From positions 1-39,552 of the forward strand of contig CAJTVD010000021.1 in assembly GCA_910579495.1 (NCBI GenBank): a stretch of DNA of 39,552 nucleotides, read 5' to 3'. This document shows, one piece after another, positions 24,154 to 32,917 of this stretch (position 1 is its first letter; the number at the start of each line of letters is the position of its first letter). The position numbers were made by a program, and so were the translations under genes. The notes under the pieces are model-generated. The model searched no databases. It was not told where the DNA came from and saw only the letters and a program-made list of their open reading frames with translations. This DNA comes from an uncultured Lachnospiraceae bacterium (lineage in GTDB: Bacteria; Bacillota; Clostridia; Lachnospirales; Lachnospiraceae).

Positions 24154-25826
24154 GGCTTATCTCCTCCTTTCTCCAAACTTAGTGTATAAGCATTCAGTAT
24201 CATCTCCTGATTAATCAATGCAGCAAGATTCATACTTACAGTTCCAATCTCCTTTTCATCCTTAATTTGTTCTTTTAACAGCTTTTTCAGGACTTCCTTT
24301 TTTATTTCTATATTTTGGAGATTACTCTGCTTCAATTCAGCAATATAATCCTGTGCCACATTCTTTTCTGGTATGAAATGTTCACAGAATAAGCATTCTT
24401 CACATCTGCAGTCCATCGGAAAATTAGTTGAAGTACATCTTCCCGCTCCATCTTTGACTTTAGATAACTGATAAAATTTTGCTCCTAATAACTCTTTCTC
24501 TGTTTGCTTCAATCCCCAATCAATATTATCAGAATAATTCCTGTAATACACTTCATTCTTGTTATTCAACATTTTTGACAGCATATAGGTTTTCGCACTT
24601 GTAAAAGTATCTAAATGGTTACAGTATGATAGCTGCTCTTCTAAAGTATAATGACCGCCAATTCGCTGTATATAGAGGGGATTCAATCCCTGCATCAGCA
24701 TATTCATAAAAGCAAGATGCCTTGTATCTCCTAAGCGGATTCTCTCGATTTGATTGTCTTTTATAACTGTTCCAAGTGCTACAATCTCATAGTGATATAT
24801 GCCTTCTACAACCTCATTTTCAAATAATTTGAATAAATGATTGAATTTCTGAAGAGTAATCTTATTCTTACTTCTTTTCTTTACTTTTTTCAAATAGCGC
24901 TTATAAAAATCATCTGAAACAAGATAATCACTACTGTCAATTTCATTTGCATAATCTATAAAATCACTAATAAATTCAAACAGTGCTTCTGGAATCTGAA
25001 ATTCTGTCATAATCGGAACATCATAGTTCTTCCTGTCTGATCTGCTTTTTATTCTCTCAATGTGAATATAAAATTTTTCTTTCTTCTTATAGATGCAGTT
25101 TCTTTTTAACAGCACAAACTCTGATGGTCTTAATGGAGTGATTGTTGAAATCATCCACCATATCAGAATGGGGCAATATTTCACTCGCAAGTCTATATTA
25201 CCTGTATCAATAAAATCTCTAATCAAACAATCATATTTCAAAATGGAATCATAGCTTGGTATTTCTCTCGATTTAGGGTTATTTCTGATTGTAAAGTTCT
25301 TAATCTTTGCATAAAACTCACAAGCCTCTTTAAACGTGCAGAACTGTAAAAACTCTTTACAATTGCTCAAATACAAAACTGTCTGGTTATTTGAAACATA
25401 TTTTCTAAAATCAGGAACAGTATCTATATCAAAAACACTTGTTTTTTCAAGCATATCCTTTATATGGCGAAAAGCAATTTGACTAGTATATACTCCATTT
25501 CTTTTTAAGCACAACTTAATCAGTATATACTTTTTCAAACTCAAAATTATTTCTTGTGGAACTTCTATATTAAAATCAAACTTTATATTTATCTCATATA
25601 AATCATAAAAGCAACTCCAAACGTTATCCCTAAAATCATCATTTTTAATAATACCTTTTTCCTTTAATTCTGCAAACATACCTTCACAGTCCGACAAAGA
25701 AATCTCATCATTGATTCTTGTCTGGATAACACAATATCCCGAAGCGCTCCCTTCGTCCAAATACTCATCCACAAACATACCACAAATATCATTTGCGGAT
25801 TTTCCGTCTAATTTATCATTGTTCAT
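24105..25826 (-). CDS. Tyrosine recombinase-like protein, third of the trio
   Basis: A 573-residue protein with a C-terminal tyrosine recombinase domain. The first catalytic Arg is in PLRPSEFVLL (about residue 232), the second region reads RLGDTRHLAF (Arg kept, usual first His replaced by Gly), then IGGHYT and a candidate nucleophile Tyr in LSYCNH. After the catalytic domain a Cys cluster (CRCEECLFCEHF, about residue 470) suggests a zinc finger. It overlaps the upstream gene by ATGA and has GGAGGAG upstream, so the three are translationally coupled. Probably acts with its two partners in strand exchange, like TnpB of Tn554. Confidence 0.75.
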   Translation of the reverse strand: MNNDKLDGKSANDICGMFVDEYLDEGSASGYCVIQTRINDEISLSDCEGMFAELKEKGIIKNDDFRDNVWSCFYDLYEINIKFDFNIEVPQEIILSLKKYILIKLCLKRNGVYTSQIAFRHIKDMLEKTSVFDIDTVPDFRKYVSNNQTVLYLSNCKEFLQFCTFKEACEFYAKIKNFTIRNNPKSREIPSYDSILKYDCLIRDFIDTGNIDLRVKYCPILIWWMISTITPLRPSEFVLLKRNCIYKKKEKFYIHIERIKSRSDRKNYDVPIMTEFQIPEALFEFISDFIDYANEIDSSDYLVSDDFYKRYLKKVKKRSKNKITLQKFNHLFKLFENEVVEGIYHYEIVALGTVIKDNQIERIRLGDTRHLAFMNMLMQGLNPLYIQRIGGHYTLEEQLSYCNHLDTFTSAKTYMLSKMLNNKNEVYYRNYSDNIDWGLKQTEKELLGAKFYQLSKVKDGAGRCTSTNFPMDCRCEECLFCEHFIPEKNVAQDYIAELKQSNLQNIEIKKEVLKKLLKEQIKDEKEIGTVSMNLAALINQEMILNAYTLSLEKGGDKPCEQMEDQLYIQMNSC

Positions 25827-27724
25827 CCACTCTCCTCCTTCAATATATCTTCCTCTTTTGCGGATAACAGTTTATAAGTATCACAGATATTTTGCTTTAA
25901 CTCTAACGCATCAATATATGAATTGATATACTCCTCACCAAAAGCATTTTCTGCTTCTTTGACTACAGAATACAGTCTGAGCATTTTATTCATAGTCCTG
26001 ATTCTGTCATATTGACAGGATGGAACTTTACTTTTGAAAATATTATTCAACTCTGCACACACAGACAACAGGGTATAAACTGTCGGAATTGAATACTCAC
26101 AATTCATACAGTCTGTTCTGACAGGGTATCTGCAGTTATTTTCTCTGATACACAAAACTCCATCCTGCTTGCTTATAAGACTTCCATCCGCAAGTTTCTT
26201 AACAATGCTTCTTATTTCATCTTGTGACAATTTCAAAATTTCATTGATTACTCTTTCTTTGGTTATAGACTGTTGGTAAAGAAACTCTGATAATTGTTCC
26301 AACCTATCCGCTGATATTCCTTGTTTCATATACACGATAAGGTCTGTCTGCTCCTTTTGCGAAATTTTTTCATCTTCTGCCATTTTTAACAGGGAATCAT
26401 AAAGCCATCCAAACATCCCCCTGTCATACAATTGGAGCGTTGCTTCATTTAATTCTGTGTCAGAATACATAGAATGCAGATAAATGGAAGTAGTATCTGA
26501 CATATTGTAATAGTTTGCCTTATGGGAACGCATATAGGTACTCACTCTTATATAGCTATTCGCTGTTCCTGTCTCCCCTGAAAGATTATCTACCAAAGAG
26601 AGTAATGTTCTATTTGCCTTAATACTTGAAAACTGTCTCATTGTTTCTCCCAAATAGTTTGTAAGTACTTGTGTGCTACTGAAATTATCCTTTCCGAAAA
26701 GCGACTCTTGGCTCAATCTCCTTCGCCACTGTTCCAAAATAATAATTGCTATCGAAACAGGAATCTTAAAGGAATCTGGAACATTAAAATGTTTATATGC
26801 CCCTGTTTTCTGTGTCTGATACTGCTCCACATACAACTTGGTATTACTGATGATATAATTTGCATCTTTCATATGGAATGAATTTTCTTCAAACCATTTC
26901 AGATCATATTTTTCAATATCTAGTAGATTATCAAGTGCAGGCATGGAAATAATATCTGATTTTCTCCATGCAAGACATAAGTGCAACAATAGATAAAGCC
27001 AACATTTTGCATAGGTAACATTATTCATGGATTTTTGTATATGTCTGTCAATATCAATAGCAAGATTGACAAAACAGCTCCACTCTCCTAATGTATAGAA
27101 ATCACTATCTTTCTTTATCCTGACTCCCTGTTTCACTTTAATCATAATATCAATATCCAAATGCTTATTTTCTTTCAGATATGTCAAGTAGTATCCAAAA
27201 TTTTTAATATAAGTAACAGGAATATCCTTGCTTGTTATGATTTTTCTAACATCCATTTCTATAAGTGAATTTACATCAAAACTATCTGCTTTATGCTTTA
27301 AAGCCAATTCATCCATAAATCGAATCAAATATCGAAACAGATTCATATAAGTACCAATCCTCTGCATCAGATTCTTTTCCGTTTGCTTACTGTTTGTAAT
27401 CTTTTCATGCACAAAATCTTTATAAGTATCAAATAAAACAGGATACCTACTATGTGTTACATCATCATATCTGTTTAGATAATATTCCACTTTTTCATAT
27501 GGATCAGTTATACTTTGTGGAAAGTAATATTCCATAAACACTTGTGAAATCTGTCTTATAACCTCTGTTCTATTCCCATCATAAGCAAAGCAATAAGTAT
27601 CTGACACTTTTACCAACGGATATTCTGGAAATAATTTTTCAAATGTTTTGATCCATATTACTTTCCTAACAATTTTTCTTATCTCTACTAATTTGATATA
27701 TTTTGTTTCATCTATTACTGCCAT
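25823..27724 (-). CDS. TnpB-like tyrosine recombinase, second of the trio
   Basis: A 633-residue protein, the same size as TnpB of Tn554 (about 630). It has a large N-terminal region, a recognisable core with Arg in LAWRKSDIISM (about residue 253) and a less conserved C-terminal block RSHKANYY. The canonical HxxR/GH/Y string is not clearly readable, so catalytic competence is uncertain. A Cys-rich segment (CRYPVRTDCMNCEYS, about residue 560) resembles that of the third protein. Its ATG overlaps the end of the first recombinase gene by 10 bp, with GGGGG as ribosome binding site. Confidence 0.72.
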   Translation of the reverse strand: MAVIDETKYIKLVEIRKIVRKVIWIKTFEKLFPEYPLVKVSDTYCFAYDGNRTEVIRQISQVFMEYYFPQSITDPYEKVEYYLNRYDDVTHSRYPVLFDTYKDFVHEKITNSKQTEKNLMQRIGTYMNLFRYLIRFMDELALKHKADSFDVNSLIEMDVRKIITSKDIPVTYIKNFGYYLTYLKENKHLDIDIMIKVKQGVRIKKDSDFYTLGEWSCFVNLAIDIDRHIQKSMNNVTYAKCWLYLLLHLCLAWRKSDIISMPALDNLLDIEKYDLKWFEENSFHMKDANYIISNTKLYVEQYQTQKTGAYKHFNVPDSFKIPVSIAIIILEQWRRRLSQESLFGKDNFSSTQVLTNYLGETMRQFSSIKANRTLLSLVDNLSGETGTANSYIRVSTYMRSHKANYYNMSDTTSIYLHSMYSDTELNEATLQLYDRGMFGWLYDSLLKMAEDEKISQKEQTDLIVYMKQGISADRLEQLSEFLYQQSITKERVINEILKLSQDEIRSIVKKLADGSLISKQDGVLCIRENNCRYPVRTDCMNCEYSIPTVYTLLSVCAELNNIFKSKVPSCQYDRIRTMNKMLRLYSVVKEAENAFGEEYINSYIDALELKQNICDTYKLLSAKEEDILKEESG

Positions 27725-28860
27725 AAGCTGTAACCCCCTTTATATAATTCATCAAGCATTTTCTCGACATCTTTATCAACTTCCTCTTTGTTATTTAAGT
27801 AAGTCAATGCTGATGTCATACTTGAATCACCTCTCCAAAGTGCAATTTCTCCGATATTATTCGTTGCATTTGCAACCTGATTAGAAAATATCCCTCTGCA
27901 AATATGAGTTTTCCATTTATAACTTTTCAAGTACATAGCATATGCCTGTGCTTCAAAATCCTCTGCTTCCTCTAATTTTTGAATAAAAGCTCTCTTTAAC
28001 TTTGCAAACTTATTTGCATAAGTATAATTTGTCATTGGCAGACCTTTTTCATCAATAAACACTGCATCTGTTGTCTCCTGTTTATACTTTCCTTTATGAA
28101 CCTCATAAAGTGTACATAATAAATCGCCAAATGCAGGAATAATCTCCTGTTTTCTGTTCTTCTTGCTCTTTGCAATAAAACCATATTCTGTATCAGGTCT
28201 GAGATCCTTATCTTTAAGATTGATAACCATTGTTCTAATACCAGCAGAATCACATTTTAATGAAATATTCTCATATTCAATAGCAGACACTTCACTGATC
28301 CTAAGACCACCGAAGCATTGGAGATAAACTCCTAATGCAATTTCAGGAACCACTTCTACTGCTGTGTTGATAAACAGCGGAATATATTCTGCTTTTAAAT
28401 TATGGATTACTTCTTTTTTACTGCCTTTTACAATGTTTTTGTATTTCCCTTTGAATAAAGGAAAATGTTTATTAAAAGAAATAATCCCTTTATCTTGCAA
28501 ATAGATATAAAATGCTTCTAATCTACAGGAATATAAATGTTTTGTATATGGGGTAACATTAAGACTATTAAGAAAGTCAATGCCATCCTGAACTGTTAGT
28601 TTATCAATCTCAAAATCAGGATGCTCATAGACATAATTTAGGAATGGCACAACAACATTTGCATATGCAATTTGTGTTGTAGTTTTATTGTGTGGAAGAT
28701 TCAGAATAAAATCTGTATATGGAGACACAAGAAATAAATCAAAACGTAGGTCTTGTCTGCCAATAACTACATATTGGATAACTTCTGTTTTACCATCTTC
28801 AAGTTCAGATACTTCTTTGATGATATGTTTTACCCATCTGTAATTATTGTTTTTCTTCAT
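27715..28860 (-). CDS. TnpA-like tyrosine recombinase, first of the trio
   Basis: A 381-residue site-specific recombinase, close to the size of TnpA of Tn554 (361). An N-terminal SAM-like core-binding domain spans about residues 60-140. The catalytic domain shows GGLRISEVSAI (Arg), KTHICRGIF (HxxR), LWRGDSS with Trp in the second His position, and Tyr in ALTYLNN. The complete R-H-R-W-Y set suggests activity. The frame opens at a GTG (28872), but AAAGGTGG is 8 nt before ATG 28860. It heads a four-gene operon in the minus direction. Confidence 0.85.
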   Translation of the reverse strand: MKKNNNYRWVKHIIKEVSELEDGKTEVIQYVVIGRQDLRFDLFLVSPYTDFILNLPHNKTTTQIAYANVVVPFLNYVYEHPDFEIDKLTVQDGIDFLNSLNVTPYTKHLYSCRLEAFYIYLQDKGIISFNKHFPLFKGKYKNIVKGSKKEVIHNLKAEYIPLFINTAVEVVPEIALGVYLQCFGGLRISEVSAIEYENISLKCDSAGIRTMVINLKDKDLRPDTEYGFIAKSKKNRKQEIIPAFGDLLCTLYEVHKGKYKQETTDAVFIDEKGLPMTNYTYANKFAKLKRAFIQKLEEAEDFEAQAYAMYLKSYKWKTHICRGIFSNQVANATNNIGEIALWRGDSSMTSALTYLNNKEEVDKDVEKMLDELYKGGYSLWQ

Positions 28861-29204
28861 AAATATATCCACCTTTCTTTTTCTCAGTAATTGATATTAC
28901 TGTTCCTTGTTTTGCCTAAGCATCTCATTATTGAGACCTTGTATTATAGATACAAGTGGAAAAATTATAAAGAATAAGTAAGATAGTTTTTTATGGCTTA
29001 TAATGCTATCTATAAATGAATAAAATAGAAATATAAAAACTTTAAAAATATAACATAATATTCTTGATTTCTTATATGATATTGTGCTATATCATATATC
29101 CAAATCGTACAAAATCCAGACAAAACCCCATTTTATCGGCATTACAGCTATTTTTCACTTTTCTCTGCTTTTCTCTATACTTTTCTCCGTTTTTACAGAA
29201 AAAT
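28861..29204. other. AT-rich non-coding region upstream of the recombinase trio, with symmetric sites
   Basis: No gene was seen. TATATGATAT (29073-29082) and ATATCATATA (29089-29098) are perfect 10-bp inverted arms around a 6-bp spacer, the geometry of a tyrosine-recombinase crossover site. CTTGTAT/ATACAAG (28938-28944, 28950-28956) is a hairpin nearer the gene. Three direct repeats of TTTTCTC lie between 29155 and 29190. The transposon end probably lies in this stretch. Confidence 0.5.
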
Positions 29205-29414
29205 CTATTCTCTCTGTAAAATGATAATCTGATGCTCTGTATATGCTTCCTCACCAAAATAATATCGAAGTGCCAACATCACAGAACCTAAGACATCATT
29301 CAACTGCAAATAAGCCACATCATCTAAATGGCCTTTTTCTAAAATGCTCCTGTATTTCTCTAATACACTGTTCAAATTATCTATTTCAAAAAGTAAATTT
29401 TCTTTTCTCGTCAT
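29205..29414 (-). CDS. Small helical protein of unknown function
   Basis: A 69-residue, mainly helical protein (MTRKENLLFEIDNLNSVLEK at the start, then a Tyr/Phe-rich stretch LALRYYFGEEAYTEH). No family was recognised. GAGGGGG lies 7 nt before the ATG. The stop codon is in the loop of a 9-bp inverted repeat (TTTTACAGA at 29191-29199 and TCTGTAAAA at 29213-29221), which may act as a weak terminator. Confidence 0.55.
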   Translation of the reverse strand: MTRKENLLFEIDNLNSVLEKYRSILEKGHLDDVAYLQLNDVLGSVMLALRYYFGEEAYTEHQIIILQRE

Positions 29415-29527
29415 GTCTGATCCCCCTCAATTTTCTTTCAGTATAGCAAAATCAGATACCTCATATCATTATAAAATCAACGGATTTCGCATTCATTTAA
29501 GTGCGGTATTCCTCTAAATAAATGCAT

Positions 29528-29554
29528 CAAAAAAGGAGTCAGTTTCCCGACTCC
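29528..29554 (-). terminator. Terminator of the 359-residue protein gene
   Basis: On the minus strand GGAGTC (plus 29549-29554) pairs with GACTCC (29535-29540), followed by six T. It begins directly after the stop codon at 29555. Confidence 0.8.
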
Positions 29555-30634
29555 CTACAGGTTATAGCGATTCTTTAAATCATAGAAAATATATCTGATT
29601 TCAATGTTTTCCCAATACTGTTCTCTGATTCCTAGCGCTTTAAAAGTTTCATATTTCTTGTTGTTATCGCTAAATTCCTGTGTCTTAAAATTATAACTTT
29701 TTCGTTTTGCTTCTCGCTCAATTTCTGCAACTGCATCAATATCACTATAATAGACTGTTAATGAAAGTTTTGGCATATATCCCAAATATCGCTCCAACAT
29801 CAAAAGTATGTAGCAAATCTGCTTATAAATTTTTTCAAAGGTAAGTATTCCTATCTCGAATAAACCTATTTGAATAACATCCTCTTTAAATCCATTGAAA
29901 AAGAATCCCTGCATTACAAACTGATACAGATTATAGAAATACTTATTCTTGTCTTCTTCATTTTTATAAGCATCTTTATCTAATTGTCTTATCTTTCTCT
30001 GCCTGATCTGCTCTGAATAATCTATATCCATCTCTGCTTTCAGAAAGTTCTTACCAAACAGGTACAAATCCGCTGCTAATGCATTAAAATCCTGCATAAA
30101 AGGCTCGCTGCTTCCACACATAAATTCATCATAAAACTTCTCATATAATGCAAAAACATCCTGTCTGTTCTGTGTTGTCTGGAATGTAATAAAATTCTCC
30201 TCTAATAGATCCAATATTCCCTGAATGCTGATTTCTTTCTCATTTTTCAGCAGATACCTGACAATCCTTTGGATGATATACTCATTCATATAAAAATTCT
30301 TCCATAACTTTCTTTCAGTGATTTTAACAGATGATACATTCTGACTTGGCTTTGATTCATATTTTGATTTTACATATTTAGACAGGACATAGATTTTAGT
30401 TCCAGTTGTGGTTGCTTCTTTCTCCAATAAAAGCCCTTTTCCACACATATTGATGAGCTTTCTTGTGATTGATTTCTCGCTCAAATCATAAATTGCTTTT
30501 CCGTAAGCATATATGTGGTCTGATAACATAAAACCTGTTCCCAGAAAATATATAATGTCAAGTAAATCTCTGTTAGTGTCAAAAATCTCCTGTTTCATTG
30601 ATGGTTTAATGATGCCACTGTTTACATTCGGCAT
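29555..30634 (-). CDS. Winged-helix-like protein of unknown function
   Basis: A 359-residue soluble protein. The first 100 residues (DTNRDLLDIIYFLGTGFMLS, then SITRKLINMCGKGLLLEKEA and TKIYVLSKY) have the helix pattern of a winged helix, as seen in plasmid replication-relaxation proteins. The remaining 250 residues are helical and rich in Tyr and Phe and match nothing recognised. The start is ATG 30634 after GGAGG. It stands alone with its own terminator. A role in replication, or in regulation of the island, is possible but not shown. Confidence 0.65.
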   Translation of the reverse strand: MPNVNSGIIKPSMKQEIFDTNRDLLDIIYFLGTGFMLSDHIYAYGKAIYDLSEKSITRKLINMCGKGLLLEKEATTTGTKIYVLSKYVKSKYESKPSQNVSSVKITERKLWKNFYMNEYIIQRIVRYLLKNEKEISIQGILDLLEENFITFQTTQNRQDVFALYEKFYDEFMCGSSEPFMQDFNALAADLYLFGKNFLKAEMDIDYSEQIRQRKIRQLDKDAYKNEEDKNKYFYNLYQFVMQGFFFNGFKEDVIQIGLFEIGILTFEKIYKQICYILLMLERYLGYMPKLSLTVYYSDIDAVAEIEREAKRKSYNFKTQEFSDNNKKYETFKALGIREQYWENIEIRYIFYDLKNRYNL

Positions 30635-30639
30635 ATTTA

Positions 30640-30701
30640 ACCTCCTTCACCCGTTGTGGGCTATTTAAAGTTTTCCTTAATTTTAAGGTACTTTGATTAT
30701 A
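30640..30701 (-). promoter_or_regulatory. Leader of the 359-residue protein gene with a repeated motif
   Basis: On the minus strand a TATAAT box (plus 30696-30701) is followed by the inverted repeat CCTTAA-TT-TTAAGG (30675-30688) and by TAGCCCACAACGGGT. The same words, TAGCCCAACGGGT, form the 5' end of the structured RNA at 23344. No convincing -35 box was found. Confidence 0.4.
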
Positions 30702-30754
30702 CAAGAATCCTGACATTATATAATTCCTGGGTGCTCGGTAGGATGCTATCATAC

Positions 30755-30784
30755 AAAAAGCAATCTGCCAAAATAACAGATTGC
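30755..30784 (-). terminator. Terminator of the secreted repeat protein gene
   Basis: On the minus strand GCAATCTG (plus 30777-30784) pairs with CAGATTGC (30760-30767), followed by five T. It lies about 28 bp after the stop codon. Confidence 0.8.
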
Positions 30785-30812
30785 CTTTATTGAAATTTTA
30801 TAAAGATAAAAA

Positions 30813-32780
30813 TTAGTTCTGCATTTTAAATTTGATGTCAAAGTTAAAATGACCTTTCCAAATTCCTGCAAAGTTGCTTCTATCTACTTGAATACTGCCA
30901 TTTGCACTTGTTCCACTTGCCACTCCATCCTCTTTCATAAAAACTGTCTTCTGCTGTGAAATATCCGCTTGCATAGAAGAAATTTTACTTCTATCGGTAA
31001 GCGTTAAGCTACTTTCAGGAATCACTGTCAATGTATCATTGTAATAGAATGTACCGTTTACCGAAACAGCGTAGTCTGCATTTCCTGTGTTTCCATCTAA
31101 AACAATTGTTTTAGGAATTGTTACACTGAAATTGGCAGGTAAATAATCTTCTACAATCAGATTACCATCCTCATCAAAGACTATTTGATAGCGATTGCTT
31201 GCATCTACATCAAAGGTATATTTGTAAGCATTTCCATTAGAATCGTATTTTGGCAGATTAGGGAATGTATAATTTGTTTCATCAGAAGATAATTCTATTT
31301 CATCTATTACCTTACCATTCTGTTTTAGTTTTAATTTATACTTATCTGGTCTGAAACCATCTGCATTATTGTTATCATTCCATTGGAGATTGGCCTTTGC
31401 TTCTGTTTCACAAAATTTAAATATTCGATAAACAGTTGCTCCATCTGTTGTAACTTTAGCACTTGTATCAGAAACATATTTATATCGGTTATAATAAGCA
31501 TTGTCTGTTTTATCACCTCCAATATCAGAGCCTTTTACAAATATATCATAATCTGCTGATTGGGTTGTCCTGCCTATTTCATTGCCATTTGCATCTATAT
31601 CAATATAAGTGACAGAATATTGGTTGGCTTCCCATTGTGCATACAGAGTCAAAGTTCTATTAGAAGAATTACCACCTGTATAATTACAGTAATCCTCATA
31701 TGTCCAAGAACTACTTGTTTGTATTGCTCCTGTGTTGCCTATGTCATAAGCAATTCTTTTTTCATTTAGTTGAGGAACAGCAGACCACCCTTTAAATGTA
31801 TAACCTATTCTTGTAGGGATAACATTTTCAATGTTTCCCATTATAGTCGAAATATTATCTCCAAATTTAATTATAGAAGTAGGAATATTTGCTGTTCCAT
31901 TATTTAAGTTAAATTCTATTGTATAAGCATTATTATCTATGTAATTTTTGATAGAGTCAAAAGCAAGAGGGGCTCCTAGCCCTTTATGTCCTCCATAAAA
32001 AACCATCATCCCACTTCTTGAAATAAAACATTCTCCCATAACACAGTTTGTATTGTATTTAGTATCATTATCATCATTTGGAGAATTTATTGTTCCTATA
32101 TATTTAGTATATCCGTTCATAAAGTCAGAAGAGAAAACATTTATTCCTTGATGAACTAATGTAAAATTAGATGGCAAAGCAATAAATTCAGTATTATCTA
32201 AGTCTCCAATTCCAAATAAAACCTTTAAATCTATAGATTTATTTCTATTTCTATGTTCTGTTATGCATAATTTATATCCAGCATATCCATCTATAGGATA
32301 AACATAAAGTGATGGATAGTAGTTATTCTCAATTATAGGAATAGTAGCATTTGTAGTTACTTTAAATGGGTAAATCACAAGATCATACTTTTGTTTACCT
32401 GCAATTACTGCATTGCTATACACTACATATTTTAAATCACTTGCAGATGAATTATTGTAACATATATATTTATTTCCATTATTTATATTAGTATTAATCT
32501 CATCTTCTCCAATATAAGTTATATTTTCTGCTTTTGTAAAATACCCAATCATATTTTTGGAACTAATACTTTTATCATCTTCAATGTTATTTTCTATGTT
32601 CTTTGTTGCCTCAGAGGAAAAATTGTTCTCATTTATATTGACTTCTTCGTAAATAATAGAAGCATCTTCATCAATATGGCTTGTTGTCAAATCTTCAAAT
32701 TCAATGGAAACAGCATTTGCAAAAACAGTTCCAACTAATAAAAAACATCCAAGTAAAACAGATAAAATTTTCTTTTTCAT
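30813..32780 (-). CDS. Secreted protein with InlB B-repeat and Cna-B-like domains
   Basis: A 655-residue exported protein. Residues 1-23 are a signal peptide (MKKKILSVLLGCFLLVGTVF, likely cut after ANA). A long N-terminal region of unknown fold is followed by an InlB/Listeria-Bacteroides repeat (EFNLNNGTANIP to GYTFKGWS and TLTLYAQWE, about residues 295-380), a Cna-B-like domain (LQWNDNNNADGFRPDKYKL, about 455-525) and a C-terminal beta domain of a type common in Firmicute surface proteins (FSVTIPKTIVLDG). No LPXTG motif or C-terminal membrane anchor is present, so it is probably secreted or held by other contacts. A C10 tract lies 84-93 bp upstream of the ATG. Confidence 0.85.
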   Translation of the reverse strand: MKKKILSVLLGCFLLVGTVFANAVSIEFEDLTTSHIDEDASIIYEEVNINENNFSSEATKNIENNIEDDKSISSKNMIGYFTKAENITYIGEDEINTNINNGNKYICYNNSSASDLKYVVYSNAVIAGKQKYDLVIYPFKVTTNATIPIIENNYYPSLYVYPIDGYAGYKLCITEHRNRNKSIDLKVLFGIGDLDNTEFIALPSNFTLVHQGINVFSSDFMNGYTKYIGTINSPNDDNDTKYNTNCVMGECFISRSGMMVFYGGHKGLGAPLAFDSIKNYIDNNAYTIEFNLNNGTANIPTSIIKFGDNISTIMGNIENVIPTRIGYTFKGWSAVPQLNEKRIAYDIGNTGAIQTSSSWTYEDYCNYTGGNSSNRTLTLYAQWEANQYSVTYIDIDANGNEIGRTTQSADYDIFVKGSDIGGDKTDNAYYNRYKYVSDTSAKVTTDGATVYRIFKFCETEAKANLQWNDNNNADGFRPDKYKLKLKQNGKVIDEIELSSDETNYTFPNLPKYDSNGNAYKYTFDVDASNRYQIVFDEDGNLIVEDYLPANFSVTIPKTIVLDGNTGNADYAVSVNGTFYYNDTLTVIPESSLTLTDRSKISSMQADISQQKTVFMKEDGVASGTSANGSIQVDRSNFAGIWKGHFNFDIKFKMQN

Positions 32781-32863
32781 TTCTCCATCTTTCTAAAATA
32801 CCGCAAGAAAATTACGAGTAATAATTTCTGCAATACAAATTTGCCACAATCAAATTAGTGGTA

Positions 32864-32873
32864 CCCCCCCCCC
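32864..32873. repeat. C10 homopolymer in the promoter region of the secreted protein gene
   Basis: Ten consecutive C (G on the gene's strand) lie in a region that is otherwise about 75 percent AT, between the divergently spaced ends of two island genes and 84-93 bp before the secreted protein's ATG. Such tracts change length by slipped-strand mispairing and can switch promoters in surface-protein genes. No firm -35/-10 pair could be placed around it. Confidence 0.75.
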
Positions 32874-32917
32874 GAAAAATTTGCACTTTTTTATGTTTAA
32901 TCTGATTTTCTTATTTT

